64,000 nucleotides of DNA from Trachythela sp. YZ-2020 (GCA_016169945.1 JADLSH010000375.1:1374501-1438500), one strand, 5' to 3'; counted from the first letter of the stretch, positions 19,946 through 31,420 are shown. Program-made: numbers and translations. The notes: generated by a model not told the origin, from the letters alone.

Positions 19946-22900
19946 CTGTAAAACGAGAAATATTTGACGGCAATCAATTGTTGCTAATTTTAGATAAGAC
20001 AGCATCGCACAAATGTTCATAGTTTCCGCATATAACCCAACTATTTACGGTCCGCAAACTATGAACTCATCAGTGGCGTCGGCAAGGGGGTGGCCAGGGG
20101 GGGGAGGGCAACTGCCCCAGAGTGCGGATCTATCCAAATCCTATGTAAAAAATCAGCCGTACAATTCAACGTAAAATTTTGACAATTTTATTGTCCAAAA
20201 TACAGTCAATTCTGACGTAATTCTTTTGCGAATTCGCTCCAGAAAACGCCAAAAGTGCAGTCCTCGAACTTCAAAAATATAAAATTCTTCTGGGGAAGGA
20301 CCCCCAGACCCCCGACGTTCGTATTACCATAACTCAGTATTACAATGACAAACAATCAGAAAAAAACCATTACAATTATCACACTTCAGATAAATTTTAA
20401 CATTGGAGTTCAAATTTAACATTTGAGTCCTTTGAAACTCCCTCCCTCTCCACAACCTCCTCCATGCTTCCTCCCTGACACGACATGTCCTGAAGTCCAC
20501 AGTCTGAAAAGTCACAGTCACAGTCTGAAAAGGTACAGTATATTAAATATTGTATGGAAAATCGTTTATGTTTTCGGTTATATATAGTTCTTATATACTT
20601 GAACATTAGTAAGGATTTTTCCGGTTTACCCCCTTGCGCCACTGGAACTCGTCTGACTATACAATACACATACTGTACGAACGATAAGCTTATATTGCCA
20701 TTCAGGACATGGTCAACCATTGGCCACTATTCAGCAAAGTTTGGGACCTAATAAGTCCAGCTTATCATAACCCATATCATGTGCATGGGGGCACATGCCC
20801 ATCCCCAAAGGTTTCTTTCTCTTTTCGCAAGATAAAAACATGGAAAAACATATCTTCTAAAGGTAAATGTACCCCCCATTACCTTCAATATCATTAAGTT
20901 GCTTGACACGCATTTTGGTTTCGACTATTTTTTGGAAGTAGTACTAAAGGATTTGTCAGTCTCTCAACATACACCTACAACAAGAAATATTATAGTTTTC
21001 GAACCTGTTCTTTCTCTAAACTCCATGTCTTGACAGCTTCACAAACTTCGTCAACTTTGCCTCTGAGTAAAGTCAAGATTTCAATGTCGACAGGTTGACC
21101 AAAGCACAACTGCAATCCTGAAATATAATTAAAAAGACTCAAAGAAAATCATTACACTGTGAAAGGCAGCTTATTTCCTGTACTTTCATCTTAACTGCCG
21201 TACCATCCTTACAACTTCTGTAAATTACTTTATAGCCTACGTGAGTTATTTCTATGGTTTCCTCTTTTTCAGTACATCACCTAACACTGATTGTTTTGTT
21301 GCTTAGCTTCATTCATTTCGCATGCAGAGCGCTGAAATGTTGTGCAACCATGATAATATATTTCTTCTTTGATGTTTTCAAAGTGGCGGACACAATAAAT
21401 AGTTGGGAAGTGAACACAGTAAATGGTCGGGTACTGAACCAATTTTAATTACCTAATGGTGAAGCTTTTGTGGAAATCAAAACTACTAGTTTTTGCAAAA
21501 GTGTTAATGAGTACTTAGTATGAAATCAGACCGAGTCGGTTGGTAACTGGTTCAGTGCTAGGTCTACTAACTTCAATTAAAAACAATTGTCACTGTGGTT
21601 TAGTGCTTTAAATTCCATTCTAATTAAATTGCATTCTATATACCAGATTGAGTGTTTACACTCAGATAATCGGCATTAAGGAGTTTTTCCATTTCATAAT
21701 GTATCTTCATTGAGTAGTAAACGTAAGTTTTTGGATTGTTACTATGTTTCTAAATCCACTGATTCTTTTATGCAAGTTTTTACTGTAGTACAAAATTTAA
21801 TAATCCATTAAGTGGCGATACGCCCATGCATTGCCCAGGCAATTAGAAACTAGATTTTGCTTGAACTAATAATAACTGTTAAGCTTTTGATTTACTTGTG
21901 AATTACGACAGATACATTTAATCGACATAAAATATCAAATGAAAAAATATTAAAATATATTATGGCCTTTGACATATTGCACTCCCTTACTCCCATTTTT
22001 AAGGTCAAAGGAGCATGTAGTCGGAGCAAATCTCAATTAGCTCGCATCAGTGGCGGACACTTTCTGAAAAGGCCTGTTACAATCATCAACTATACTTCAA
22101 AAACAATAAACAATAATAGAGAGGTGGGAGATGGCCCACGGGCACGCCCACCAACGCCCACTCCTAGTGTTAGACCTGGATGAAGGCTTATATATGGAGA
22201 CATTGTTGCAATTCATGCATTTGTTTTTTGCATAAAAAGTAATTTAAAAACCATGTGAAAACAACGTTTAAGCATTAAAAGCATTCAAGCATTGACTACT
22301 AATTAATCAAGTGTACAAGTAAACTGCACATCAAACTTTCCTCTTGCAGTAGTACGAGTCTTGCAAAATTGTCATTATTACTCGTCCATATATATAAGCA
22401 CATGCTGGGTTATATTCGAAAGGCCTATATTTGGAGGTTTACGGTAGACAAATCTATGCAATTTCATTACCTTTCTCTTTCCAGCTATTCAGCTCATCAC
22501 ACAATTTCTGTTCATCCTCAGTTGAGAGATTCACATTCTTAAGTAAAGTCTCCATGCGTTGAAAAGCGGCAATAAATTCTGCTTCAGTCCAATTGGCAAA
22601 GTCGCAATGTGCCCACTCGTTTCTGATGTCTGACCGAACTGTCTTTGCATGAGCAGCAGCTCCTATCAATGGCGCAGCTTCACAAATCACTGATAAGATT
22701 GCAGATATATCCATTGTTTGGTCAAAGCCAGTGAACTTGGACATGAATGGTTGAACAAACAACTTTGCCAAAGACAATGGGTCTTTAACTGTATAATCAA
22801 ATGCATGGGGCTTTTTATGGGCATCATTATTGTTGATACTTTTATAGTTAAGGCGTAAAGTTGATGGGTGTAACTCTTTCTGGTGTCCACCATAAACTTG

Positions 22901-23068
22901 TTTGTCAATTTCGGTCGGTGGTTTACATAAATGTTGATGCCACTTTGGTATTTCGGTTGCAAGAACATTTCTCAATGCAGGAGTAAGCACTTTTGTCAAG
23001 CATACACCAATGACAACCCATCTTCTTTCTTCGTTTGTTATAGAGTTTGTACTGGAGGCACTGGCCAT
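16172..23068 (-). CDS. NLR-like protein: HEPN - coiled coil - NB-ARC - TPR - beta-helix - MYND
   Basis: Three coding exons: 23068-22471, 21117-21005 and 19945-16172. The donors are AAAG|GTAATG and ACAG|GTTCGA; the acceptors are TTTCAG|GATT and TTACAG|ATGA. The intron phases are 1 and 0, and the joined frame of 1,494 codons is open. Domains by residue: HEPN of the DZIP3 type, about 1-200; coiled coil, about 245-290; NB-ARC, about 305-660, with pre-domain YFAGR (311-315), Walker A GLGGIGKTS (344-352), Walker B LIVLDCLD (417-424), GRLPLALEQAG (510-520) and an MHD-like THRLVQ (650-655); TPR, about 847-947; right-handed beta-helix, about 1012-1277; MYND zinc finger, 1332-1369; an unknown C-terminal domain of about 100 residues. 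STAND NTPases of this type act as cytosolic sensors that assemble on ligand. The HEPN part could be the effector or an adaptor. No signal peptide or membrane segment is seen. Confidence 0.88.
20069..20325. repeat. Dispersed repeat with 'cagtggcg' start and G/C tracts
   Basis: Starts catcagtggcgtcggcaagg and ends near acccccagacccccgac. It contains agaaaacgccaaaagtgcag and ttcttctggggaaggaccccc, the same internal module as in 11728-12444. It lies in the second intron of the NLR-like gene, next to exon 3. Ends are not resolved. Confidence 0.5.
21005..21117 (-). CDS. NLR-like gene, exon 2 (linker)
   Basis: A 113-base exon encoding LQLCFGQPVDIEILTLLRGK followed by a short helical stretch ending LEKEQ. 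It starts in phase 1 (the G of exon 1 plus GA make glycine) and ends in phase 0, fitting both neighbours. It is too short to stand out as an open frame. Confidence 0.85.
22471..23068 (-). CDS. NLR-like gene, exon 1 (HEPN, DZIP3-type)
   Basis: Starts MASASSTNSITNEERRW and ends at the donor inside EKG. Residues 149-154 read RNEWAH, an R-x4-H motif at the position where HEPN ribonucleases carry R-x4-6-H. The next part, WTEAEFIAAFQRME, matches the DZIP3-like HEPN family as I know it. The first ATG is in good frame, and no upstream in-frame codons of interest were seen. Confidence 0.85.
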
Positions 23069-23248
23069 TACTACGGATCTACAAAATTAAACTTGACGTT
23101 ACAGAATGCTATTATGTATAGAACATCCCATATTAGCATATTGTTCTACCAAGCATTGATACACCAATTCCGGGTTGAGGCAGGCCGGTTATTTGTAATG
23201 TAAATTTTTGTTGGGACCTCATAATAGTTCTGTCCACAGTGGCCAGCA

Positions 23249-23747
23249 CCGCGGATTTAGAAACCGTAGACGGTCGGTAGCATATTTGATGATCGATAGC
23301 ATCATTCATTCGCTATTTTGTGTAAGAACACAATCAGATCCACAAAGACTGACTCTATACAACGATTTCCAACTTGATCTGATTGAAGTAAAAACTATAA
23401 CAATTTATTAGCTCTTCAACATTCGCGTTAGAAAGCACTTCATATATAAAAATCTATTTTCGAAAAACACAAATCTTACAATTAAAAATGGTGTGCTCGC
23501 TGAAATACCGTTGAATTTGCCAATAAAATTCTTCTTCGTTTGATACTGGTGTCCATTTAATTTAACGGGTTAAAAAGAACCTCGCCAATGATGTAAATGC
23601 AACATTGCACGTGTTTTCCAATTTTCTCGAAAGAATTCGGATGGTGTCACAATGTCGACGACGACGTCCGAAGATTTCGACGATGCTAGTATGCTACCGA
23701 CCATCAATTAAGATGCTACCGATCGTCTACGGTTTCTAAATCCGCGG
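23249..23747. mobile_element. Inverted-repeat element upstream of the NLR-like gene
   Basis: Terminal repeats of about 35 bp with mismatches (ccgcggatttagaaaccgta at the left, tacggtttctaaatccgcgg at the right, extending into ggtcggtagcat). The 500-base interior encodes nothing recognisable. It sits 180-680 bases upstream of the start codon of the NLR-like gene, inside its likely promoter region. Confidence 0.7.
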
Positions 23748-24216
23748 CGCACAAGCAGCAATGCGGTGCCCAGCAGTCGACAGTGCCGACACCCAGCAGT
23801 CATGCCAAAGTAGTATAGACTATAATCAATCCAGCACTCAAAAAGTATCAAATATGTTATAGTGGATTTTGTTTACGTAAGCAATACTATTGATGGTTAT
23901 TTGGTGTAATTTAACAACACAATGCATGCCATATTGGCTCCCAGTATTTGGTAAAAAGCAATACCATCCAAAGAAAGATTGAGTTATCTTGACCATTGAA
24001 ATTTAAAAAGTTGTCAAGGAAGATGATGTTTCCATGCAGGACAGCAGGTAGCCGGTACTCCTGCCAACTGGGCAGAACTCTCACTCAGTTCCTGTCTATA
24101 TTAAAGTAAGGTGTTTTAACATATATAATATATATGGCGTGCATTTATTTAACTTCTGTGAAAAAATATAAAACAATAAACAATTATTGGATGAGGCTGA
24201 GCATGATATTAATAGG
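23748..24216. other. Intergenic, nothing recognised
   Basis: No supported gene. A (TA)-rich stretch lies near 24120-24135. Confidence 0.4.
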
Positions 24217-24375
24217 TTATTGACCGAGCGTGAGGTCTGTACTCTGTACAGTGAAATATCGGACCGAGGTTTTTAGTACGGACTAAGCGAGCGCAGCGAG
24301 CGCGGTCCGTACTAAAAATGACAGAGCTCGAGGTCCGATATTTCACTGTACAGACCGAACAAGCGAGGTCAATAA
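24217..24375. repeat. Large palindrome (fold-back repeat)
   Basis: The left arm (ttattgaccgagcg...ggaccgaggtttttagtac) and the right arm (gtactaaaaatgac...ggtcaataa) are imperfect inverted copies about 70 bp long, with the centre near 24296. The motif ttattgaccgaggtctg recurs at 24688, so the palindrome is part of a larger dispersed element that ends near 24700 (attatatggc at 24383, gccatataat at 24668). Confidence 0.8.
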
Positions 24376-24579
24376 ACTGTTTATTATATGGCTCTTGAGA
24401 TTGATTCTTAAATTAATTAAGGCATAAACAAGAATTTTTCGCCACCTTTCATGTTGAGACATGAAATGGCTTCCTCATTTTTAAAATTTTTAAAATATTT
24501 AAAAAAGATATTTTTAAATATATATTTTTTAAAATTAAAACTAAAATTTTTAATTTTTAATTTTTTAATCCGGGACACC

Positions 24580-24605
24580 GGTCCGGATAACTAGTTATCC
24601 GGACC
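24580..24605. repeat. Perfect 26-bp palindrome
   Basis: ggtccggataact followed by its exact reverse complement, with further ccacggtccggat copies beside it. Part of the same element as the 24217-24375 palindrome. Confidence 0.85.
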
Positions 24606-24699
24606 ACGGTCCGGATACGGCTTTTATCGGACCGCTCGCTAGCCAATCAGAACCGCGGATTTCATAAAGCCATATAATAACAAAAATTATTGACCGAGG

Positions 24700-25597
24700 T
24701 CTGAATAATTCTTGATATCATGCATGCGTAAGCCGAATCCGAATTCTATTATGCATTAAAAAATCAGGCAAGAAAGCCAAGACTTGCGTACGGTGGGAAA
24801 GATGCAAAAACACATAAGTTAACATTCAATAATTTAATAAATACTTGTTGAAGATGGTTTTGTATTGATTCGAGGCCGTTTTGGTGCATTCACTGTCTTT
24901 TTCGGACAATAATTTGGGCATTTCCTCTTCGTTTAAATAGGCAAATTCACAAGATCCGCGGTGTCGGACCTACAACCACGGCGTTTAAAATTTCGTCGGC
25001 TTTTTATACAAACTGCCTGCCACGCAGGGGCTTGTGCTCTACAGCGTATATACGGTCTGAATACCTTTGCATACAGTTACATACTCAAATTTGACGATCA
25101 TCGTTGGTGCACAATCCCACTCAAAAACCAAACATTTATGCCTTATTGTAAACAATATACATGTGTATTAAATAGGTCGAGTTTATTTGCCACACCAAAA
25201 GCACACCGATTTGGGCAAAAACTCCATTTTATGGCATGTTGCAGCGATGAATCTTTGTCGTTAGTTTCCCGATTCCGACAAGTAATTGTGATATTGGATG
25301 ATTTTTTGTCAACGTTTAAGTCTACTATCCTGTACGAGAATAAAAGTTGTTGAGAAGTTCAAACCTGCTTGTAAAACAACAAAAGTGATCACTTACTGCT
25401 ATTTTCGAAAATTTTAAGCTCAAAATGACGATCTGTAGCGCAAACTCCAACAGTGTTTCTCCTATATTTTCGTTAGGAAATTCGACGAGAGACACGCGCC
25501 AGAGCTATTTGCGTGGCGCGTGGAATTGCGTCAGCGTGGGGACAAAAACATCAAAGGTTCCGACTCGACTTCCACATCTGTTAATCTTTAATCTGTG
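24700..25597. other. Intergenic, one unsupported open frame
   Basis: A 130-codon plus-strand frame at 24961-25353 has no recognised motif and no splice or signal context. Otherwise nothing is recognised. Confidence 0.35.
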
Positions 25598-25760
25598 ACC
25601 TAGCTCAAATTTGATTGGTTCATAGTGATTACAGATTTTTGCACTGTGATTACAAAAATTTGCACTGTGATTACAAAAAATTGCACTCAGTGATTACAGA
25701 AAATCGGAAAGCGCAATCGGAGATCCGTCAAAGCAAGTTGCCTAATTATTTACAAACCAC
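25598..25760. repeat. Dispersed repeat with tandem tgcactgtgattaca units (copy 1)
   Basis: Four units of about 22 bp (gtgattacagatttttgcac and variants) preceded by agctcaaatttgattggttcata. A second copy is at 29858-30020 with the same lead-in. The part that follows the units in the second copy (ggactggaatcagtcaatc) resembles 26145-26190. Confidence 0.75.
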
Positions 25761-28700
25761 TAGACTAGTGGTTGCAACTAGTTTGCATATGACTTGAACC
25801 CTTTCATAGTAAATCTTAAAGTATCAAACATATGTAAATTTTATAGAATATAGTGTATTAAATGTCCTTTTCGTGTATTACCTACTTTGTTTTCCCCTAG
25901 GAAATAATTTCCATTCTGTAAGAAAAAGAACAAACATGTTAGTCTTTAATATATTTGTAAGAAAAAAATCCAACTACAATAGTTTCCAGTTTCCTTCGCC
26001 CATAATTGTTTACACGCACTTTCACACGAAATTGTAACACGCGAATTCCACGAAACCCGCTGGAATATCTTCGGCGTTCGGAATCAATCTTCGTAGCCAA
26101 TTTCCGAAGGCAAATTGATTTGACCATGACGGATGTCCGAATGCGCTTTCCCAGAAAATCGCTAATTGCACTGGAATCAGCGAATTAAATTCGATAAATA
26201 GTTATATGTATATTGTTAAATATGTAATAGACACTTTTCTGAGAGTTGTCAACTGTCTATTGAAGATTGAAATATTTCAAACTGTTATAGAAAGGGCGAC
26301 TATAAGAACGAAAGCAAGTGTATGCTTAACTATCCATTTTCATCGTCGTTTGATTGATTGATTGATTATTTATCATGCTTTAGTTAAAGAAATGAATAAT
26401 CTAACATACCAGAAGAAGTTATATCTGATTAACTGTATTTTGGGCATGGCTGTCGTGACCAAGTCCAAGTCTGATTGCATGCAGAGACACACTCAATTAC
26501 ATCGGCCACCTTGACATGGTCGTGATCGTCACGACCAAATGGAAACCAGGGTTTGCACGACTCTGTCGATAGAAAATGATATGGGCATTTAACAACCAGA
26601 GCTTAAAAAAACCTATATTTGGCCATTCAAAATATGAGTAATTCAGAGTCGGGAGCGTATGACAGTTGAGGTGAATAGGCCTAGGTGGGTTTCACGAGAA
26701 ATATTGTGGTGCTTATGGTGGTCAACTGACAGTTATCAGAGCGAGAATGTGATGTAAATTCTTCTCAAAGATAGGAATGCCAAACGTAGTTCGGCATTTT
26801 TCTTTCTTCTATAGAGTGCCATCATAACAACATTCCTGAAGTTGACCACCGACATGCTGCCTTGTAAAACTTATTGCAACCCACCAATAGCGATTACATT
26901 CACGAGAGCTACAATACCGTTAACTACCATCAATTCTAAGCGTCATTTGATTAAATATTTCTACTTCAGTAAGTTCAGTTCAGTTCAATATGCTTTAGAT
27001 AGGAAAGTTAGTGATGCAACTTACCAGACGTGATTTAAATTAAGGCAGACAAACACTGATTATCCAAGATAACTGAACTCGACATTCGTGGACGTGGAGA
27101 TTTGATTTTACATCAAAGTAAGCAACAGTCCACTTTAACCATAGTACTTTGGTCAAACATATACCTCAGTAAAATCACTGAAATCGTAACGGCTGTAAAT
27201 GTGAAAATATTTGTTGAATATATGTTGACTCAAGACTCAAGCTTGTATTATTCGCTCGGCAATTATGTATACAAGCTTTGAAGCGCGACCAGTTTGTATA
27301 AAAACTCAGTGGGATAAGAGGCTACTCATTTCTTATTCAAATTGGGGGGTTTTTTTCTTAAAGATTTTGCCTTCGTAATATTTTTTATTGCCGCTAGAAA
27401 TCAATGGTATTACTAGACACCAACTGAGAATAATCATGTTTTGTCACAGACGTGAACATTGAAGAATGCAACTCTAGAACGCCAATGTGAAGACCTTCCC
27501 TCACGCTATGTGTTTGTAAAAGTCCTTTCTCATTAATTAAAAATTCGTAACGAAATTAGCCAATCATACTTGCAAGGATTGTGCACTGCGGGATTCATGA
27601 CGACGGCCATTTTATTTTTCAGCCTTTAGTATCATGCGCAAAGTTACCGGACAGGTAGAGAAATGCGTATCTCTAGCAGTCTCCAGCACACCGTTACTAA
27701 TTCATTTAGCTCTTGAAATATCCAATCTTATATATGTTATGCATATGAAAAAACTTGTTATGTTGCAGGAGGCAATTTTGCTGAAACGTCGGTCCCAAAT
27801 TGTAAAATTTCACTACCTGATTTCGGTCTGAGACCCAAACCAGAAACATATTTTGATCGAAAAGATATTTCGACAGGAAACAATATATTAAAATATATGA
27901 GGTCCAAGCCATAAACCTTCAACCAATGGAGAAACCAGCAAGCTTTAATTTCCCCTGCATTTGTGCGTTCCTTTCCGCTTCAACATATTTTGAGACCGAC
28001 GTTTCAGTTTCGACAAACTCGCAACTGTTTTGGGGATTCGCCCCCCCCCTCCCATTCTATTGTGCTTCCCTGTTCAAAAGCAGTAAACCCATGTGTATCA
28101 AATCATACGGTATACAGTGCGTTTCAATATAATATGTGATCTATTTCAACAAACTCATCTTGCAATGTCGGAACGTAATAAGGTGGTTCAACTTTTTCTC
28201 CAACTTCCATGAATGCAATTTTTCAAGCAGTTGCATTGCAAATTGCTGCAAAATTGCATCCTGGAGCATTTACGTTTCGACAAAACTAAAAAGCTTTGAA
28301 AAAAAAAGATGCATTCGTTTGGAGCAACTATTATTGACAGCGCTTATAACATCGGCGCAGTTCAAATGGACTTTTTCAAAATTGAAATTTTTTTCATATA
28401 GTTTGTATTCTACAATGAAACAGGACATAGTCTGATATTTTTGCGACACTTTTATAGTTCTGTGCATGAAGAAACGATAAATTAAACCTCTGTCACTAAA
28501 ATTAGAAGAAGTTGTTCATGACTGCATGCTTCTCACATTTTATGTATATCTCACTTTTCTTACATTGGTTTTATTTTTCTCTGTTTTATAAGAACGTGTC
28601 GTAAATTTTGCATTGATTATAGTGCTCCGTATTCAAGGCTATTACTGCCCAGAAAATGCGGAAAATTACATTTCCCAACATCAAAAATTTTAAATCTTCT

Positions 28701-29230
28701 CTGGGCAAGACGCCTCCAGACCTACTTATACTTTGTGTTTATATATTGCGCGACCTGAGTTGTCAAAGTGCATGAACGTGTCGTTAATTACATTTGAAGT
28801 GACACATGAAATTTTGTAAAAACACACGTCAATGTACATATACTACAAACTCTGACGTTTGCTTTGATATCTCTAAATTCTTTTTTAGGTAAAACAAGTG
28901 CTTGTTGACTGCAAATATATTTCGTTTTTGCTTGCGACCTTTTTTGAAGAATATATATAAAATATATACCGCTTCTGCGCACATATATAACTGACTTTTA
29001 TAAAGTTGCTGTGGCTTTAACAGGGAAGAAATGTTAACTGATTGACAGAGGATGTCAAACATTCCTTTTATAATTGACCATGCTCTGTAGGTAGGCAGAA
29101 ATGCTTTGCAGACAGGGTATATACCTTTTAATCTGAGGACGCTGGAATATATAATTTACAAACATTCCATATCAGTTCTAAAATGTCTGATATATGTGCA
29201 AACCTTCCGTGCATGAATTATAAAACAACC
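25761..29230. other. Intergenic, mostly nothing recognised
   Basis: AT-rich sequence with a short (GATT)4 run at 26350-26366, a C tract at 28040, and the 'agaaaatgcgg..cttctctgggcaagacgcctcc' repeat module at 28650-28720. Short frames lack recognisable protein features. Confidence 0.4.
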
Positions 29231-29244
29231 TATCACAGATTAAG

Positions 29245-29405
29245 GCGCCGTTTGCACTTTTCATTTGAAAACGCGTTTTCGCCGAACGCCGCACTGATAT
29301 GATGGAAAACGCGGATACCTTCTTCCATGAAAACGAAGCTTTTCGAAAACATCTTTGGGAGGCGTTTTGGATAAGTGTGGACGGGCGAAAACAAACGTTT
29401 TCAAA
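29245..29405. repeat. Miniature inverted-repeat element remnant
   Basis: The left part carries cgccgtttgcacttttcat...gaaaacgcgttttcg. The right part carries agtgtggacgggcgaaaaca...cgttttcaaaaacg. The two are partly inverted copies, a pattern of many Harbinger/Kolobok-type miniature elements. Ends and target duplication could not be fixed. Confidence 0.5.
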
Positions 29406-29857
29406 AACGTTGTCGTCATGAACAAAATCATGCATGCGCATCCCGTGCTTGTATTTGTGTTGTTTGTTCTGATTGCATGCAGCTGAATTGCGTGTTTCAA
29501 ACTGGATATATCGTCATTAATTTGCAAGCAATAGCTTGCGGATTACGGGGACAACATGCGGATGCTCTACACTCTCCTGGGTTATCAGTTTGCGTAGCCT
29601 GTATATAGGTAATAGCATGGTTTCGAGTGCAATTTGGATACTGATCACATGCGTTTTCGCTCTTTTTATATATCATTTGTATGCATTGCCAAAGATTTGA
29701 AAGTTAACTGAACCATGTAAATTTCTTAAATATTTCATGCAAACTCAATTTCCCACCTTTTAAATAACTTTTAAGTCGATTTTCGTCCAAAACCCAAGGT
29801 TCAGTTTAGGCCATAGAGCGGGCGCCATGTTGTTTTGTTTTGAGCAATTTGCCCAGA

Positions 29858-30020
29858 ACCAAGCTCAAATTTTATTGGTTCATAGTGATTACAGATTTTT
29901 GCACTGTGATTATACAAAAAAATGCACTGTGATTACAGAAAATTGCACTATGATTACAAGGTCTTACAAATTGTTGCACTGCTGTTTGGGATTAACTGGA
30001 CTGGAATCAGTCAATCAAAT
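29858..30020. repeat. Dispersed repeat with tandem tgcactgtgattaca units (copy 2)
   Basis: Same layout as 25598-25760: lead-in agctcaaattttattggttcata, then four units gtgattacag/atgcact, then a tail ggactggaatcagtcaatc. Confidence 0.75.
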
Positions 30021-30502
30021 TCGAGAAACATTTCTATGTATAATATTATAATATTAAATCAATCTCTAACATTGCAAACTACTACAAGCCGTGACATCAG
30101 CGAAGATTTTAGGTCTACGAATACGTAAAGATTTGCCTCTTTCTCAGTATAGGCCTTTTCCAGTTCATCTAGCTGGAAGATTTTTCCACAATTAACGACG
30201 AAATGAATAAACACACTCCACACATAATGAAAACATAATTGTTTTCTCAGTGTTAGTGTAGATTGTTGAAAAATATCCGAAAACGTCGTCACACACACAC
30301 GACACAGCTAACCATACGAAATGAAAACAATTGGAACAGGTCTCGTGTTCACAATCAATATTAAGGTCACATGCATGCAATCAATATCAGTTATTCGAAA
30401 TGCCAAAAAGTGCTCGATATCATATAGATAGAGCAAATAATATTATGTAGTTTCAGCCCATGACGTTAGGCTGTAGTGCATGGATACCTTAAGGTAAGCG
30501 AA

Positions 30503-30553
<51 letters not shown>

Positions 30554-30556
30554 AAT

Positions 30557-30600
30557 CTGCAGACATGCATGTTTCGCCGTTCAACGGCTCGTCAGTGCAG
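30557..30600 (-). ncRNA. Type-I hammerhead ribozyme motif 1
   Basis: Minus strand: helix I CTGCA/TGCAG, conserved CTGACGA, helix II GCCG-TTGAA-CGGC, conserved GAAA, an 8-nt self-complementary helix III (CATGCATG) and cleavage triplet GTC. All conserved core positions of the hammerhead are present. The 44-base sequence is identical to motifs 4 and 5 but inverted. Confidence 0.85.
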
Positions 30601-30725
30601 CTTGTAACGCAGTCTAGATGCGAGTGACTTCGTATTTATACACCATACTCTTGCCATCACCAAGCGCATGTGGTACAATACTCAGACACATGCGCATCCA
30701 GACATGCTGAAGTGTCTTAATATAT

Positions 30726-30905
30726 ATATAGTTAAAATTCAGAGATTCAACAGTTTTGAATAGACATTTTATTACTAGTTAGTTTCGTGCTACACACGTA
30801 TGTGTGGTACTCTTCAGACAAAATGATACATACGTGTGTAGCACGAAACTAACTAGTAATAAAATGTCTATTCAAAACTGTTGAATCTCTGAATTTTAAC
30901 TATAT
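30726..30905. repeat. Near-perfect palindrome, arms about 80 bp
   Basis: The left arm runs from atagttaaaattcagag to cacacgtatgtgt. The right arm is its reverse complement, ending ctgaattttaactatat. The loop is about 20 bases (ggtactcttcagacaaaatg). The left arm plus loop holds hammerhead motif 2. Confidence 0.9.
30765..30825 (-). ncRNA. Type-I hammerhead ribozyme motif 2
   Basis: Minus strand: helix I CATTTTGT/ATAAAATG (8 pairs, one G-U), core CTGAAGA, a long helix II from GTACCACACA to TGTGTAGCAC with two mismatches, core GAAA, helix III CTAACTAG (2-3 pairs) and cleavage triplet GTA. The core matches CUGANGA...GAAA...NUH. Two mismatches in helix II lower confidence. Confidence 0.7.
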
Positions 30906-31065
30906 TATGCTCTGGTTCTCCATTGAGCACTCTGCAAACGGTTTTTACTATATCGTCTATAGTCTATATATATATATATATATATATGAATATAAGTGTC
31001 AAGTTCAAAATCACCGCCGCCAGAGTGCTCAATACCAAGGCAGAGCGAAATAGTAAACAAAATAA

Positions 31066-31191
31066 AGTAATCTATGCCTGCATGAAAAATACATCATTAT
31101 TTGTCACCCGAAACTAAGCTCACTTAACCGCAGAAATGAACTTGTCTCCACTTGCAGACACAGGAAGAAACATTTACTAAGCAATCACTAA
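31066..31191 (+). pseudogene. C-terminal tail of a Penelope-like element protein
   Basis: Open frame encoding [20 protein letters not shown] and then [17 protein letters not shown] before a stop. The 'L--RNEL-S-CRHR-K-LL' pattern is, as I know it, the usual end of the GIY-YIG endonuclease part of Penelope-like proteins. A stop codon directly upstream closes the frame. Without a search this is family recognition only, but the hammerheads just downstream support it. Confidence 0.6.
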
Positions 31192-31309
31192 AAAACAATT
31201 AACAGACACTTATCACAGTTAGCTATGTGTACGTATTTGTAATATGAGTCATCCGTTTTATAGATTAATCCTAATTCAAATTTCTTAGCGTTAAAAAATC
31301 AGTTGCAAT

Positions 31310-31367
31310 ATTCACCTGATGAGTGTGGTAGGCTCGGCTTGCCATACGAAACAGATTTGTAGTGAAT
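31310..31367 (+). ncRNA. Type-I hammerhead ribozyme motif 3
   Basis: Helix I ATTCAC/GTGAAT (6 perfect pairs), core CTGATGA, helix II of 11 pairs (GTGTGGTAGGC / GCTTGCCATAC, a few G-U) with a TCG loop, core GAAA, a two-pair helix III (CAGATTTG) and cleavage triplet GTA. Every core base fits, and the very short helix III is typical of Penelope hammerheads. Confidence 0.88.
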
Positions 31368-31420
31368 TAAAGTTTTAATGAAGTAGTTCGGGTTTGTACT
31401 TTATTTTGTTTTACTATATA

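Noticed and set aside
19946..20020. N-terminal extension of the large minus-strand frame (starting MNICAM)
   Set aside because: A strong acceptor (TTCTCGTTTTACAG) lies right before ATG ATT ACG, and exon 2 joins there in phase 0. The extra codons are intron.
24961..25353. 130-codon plus-strand open frame
   Set aside because: No recognisable motif, signal peptide, splice context or neighbouring exon; could be chance.
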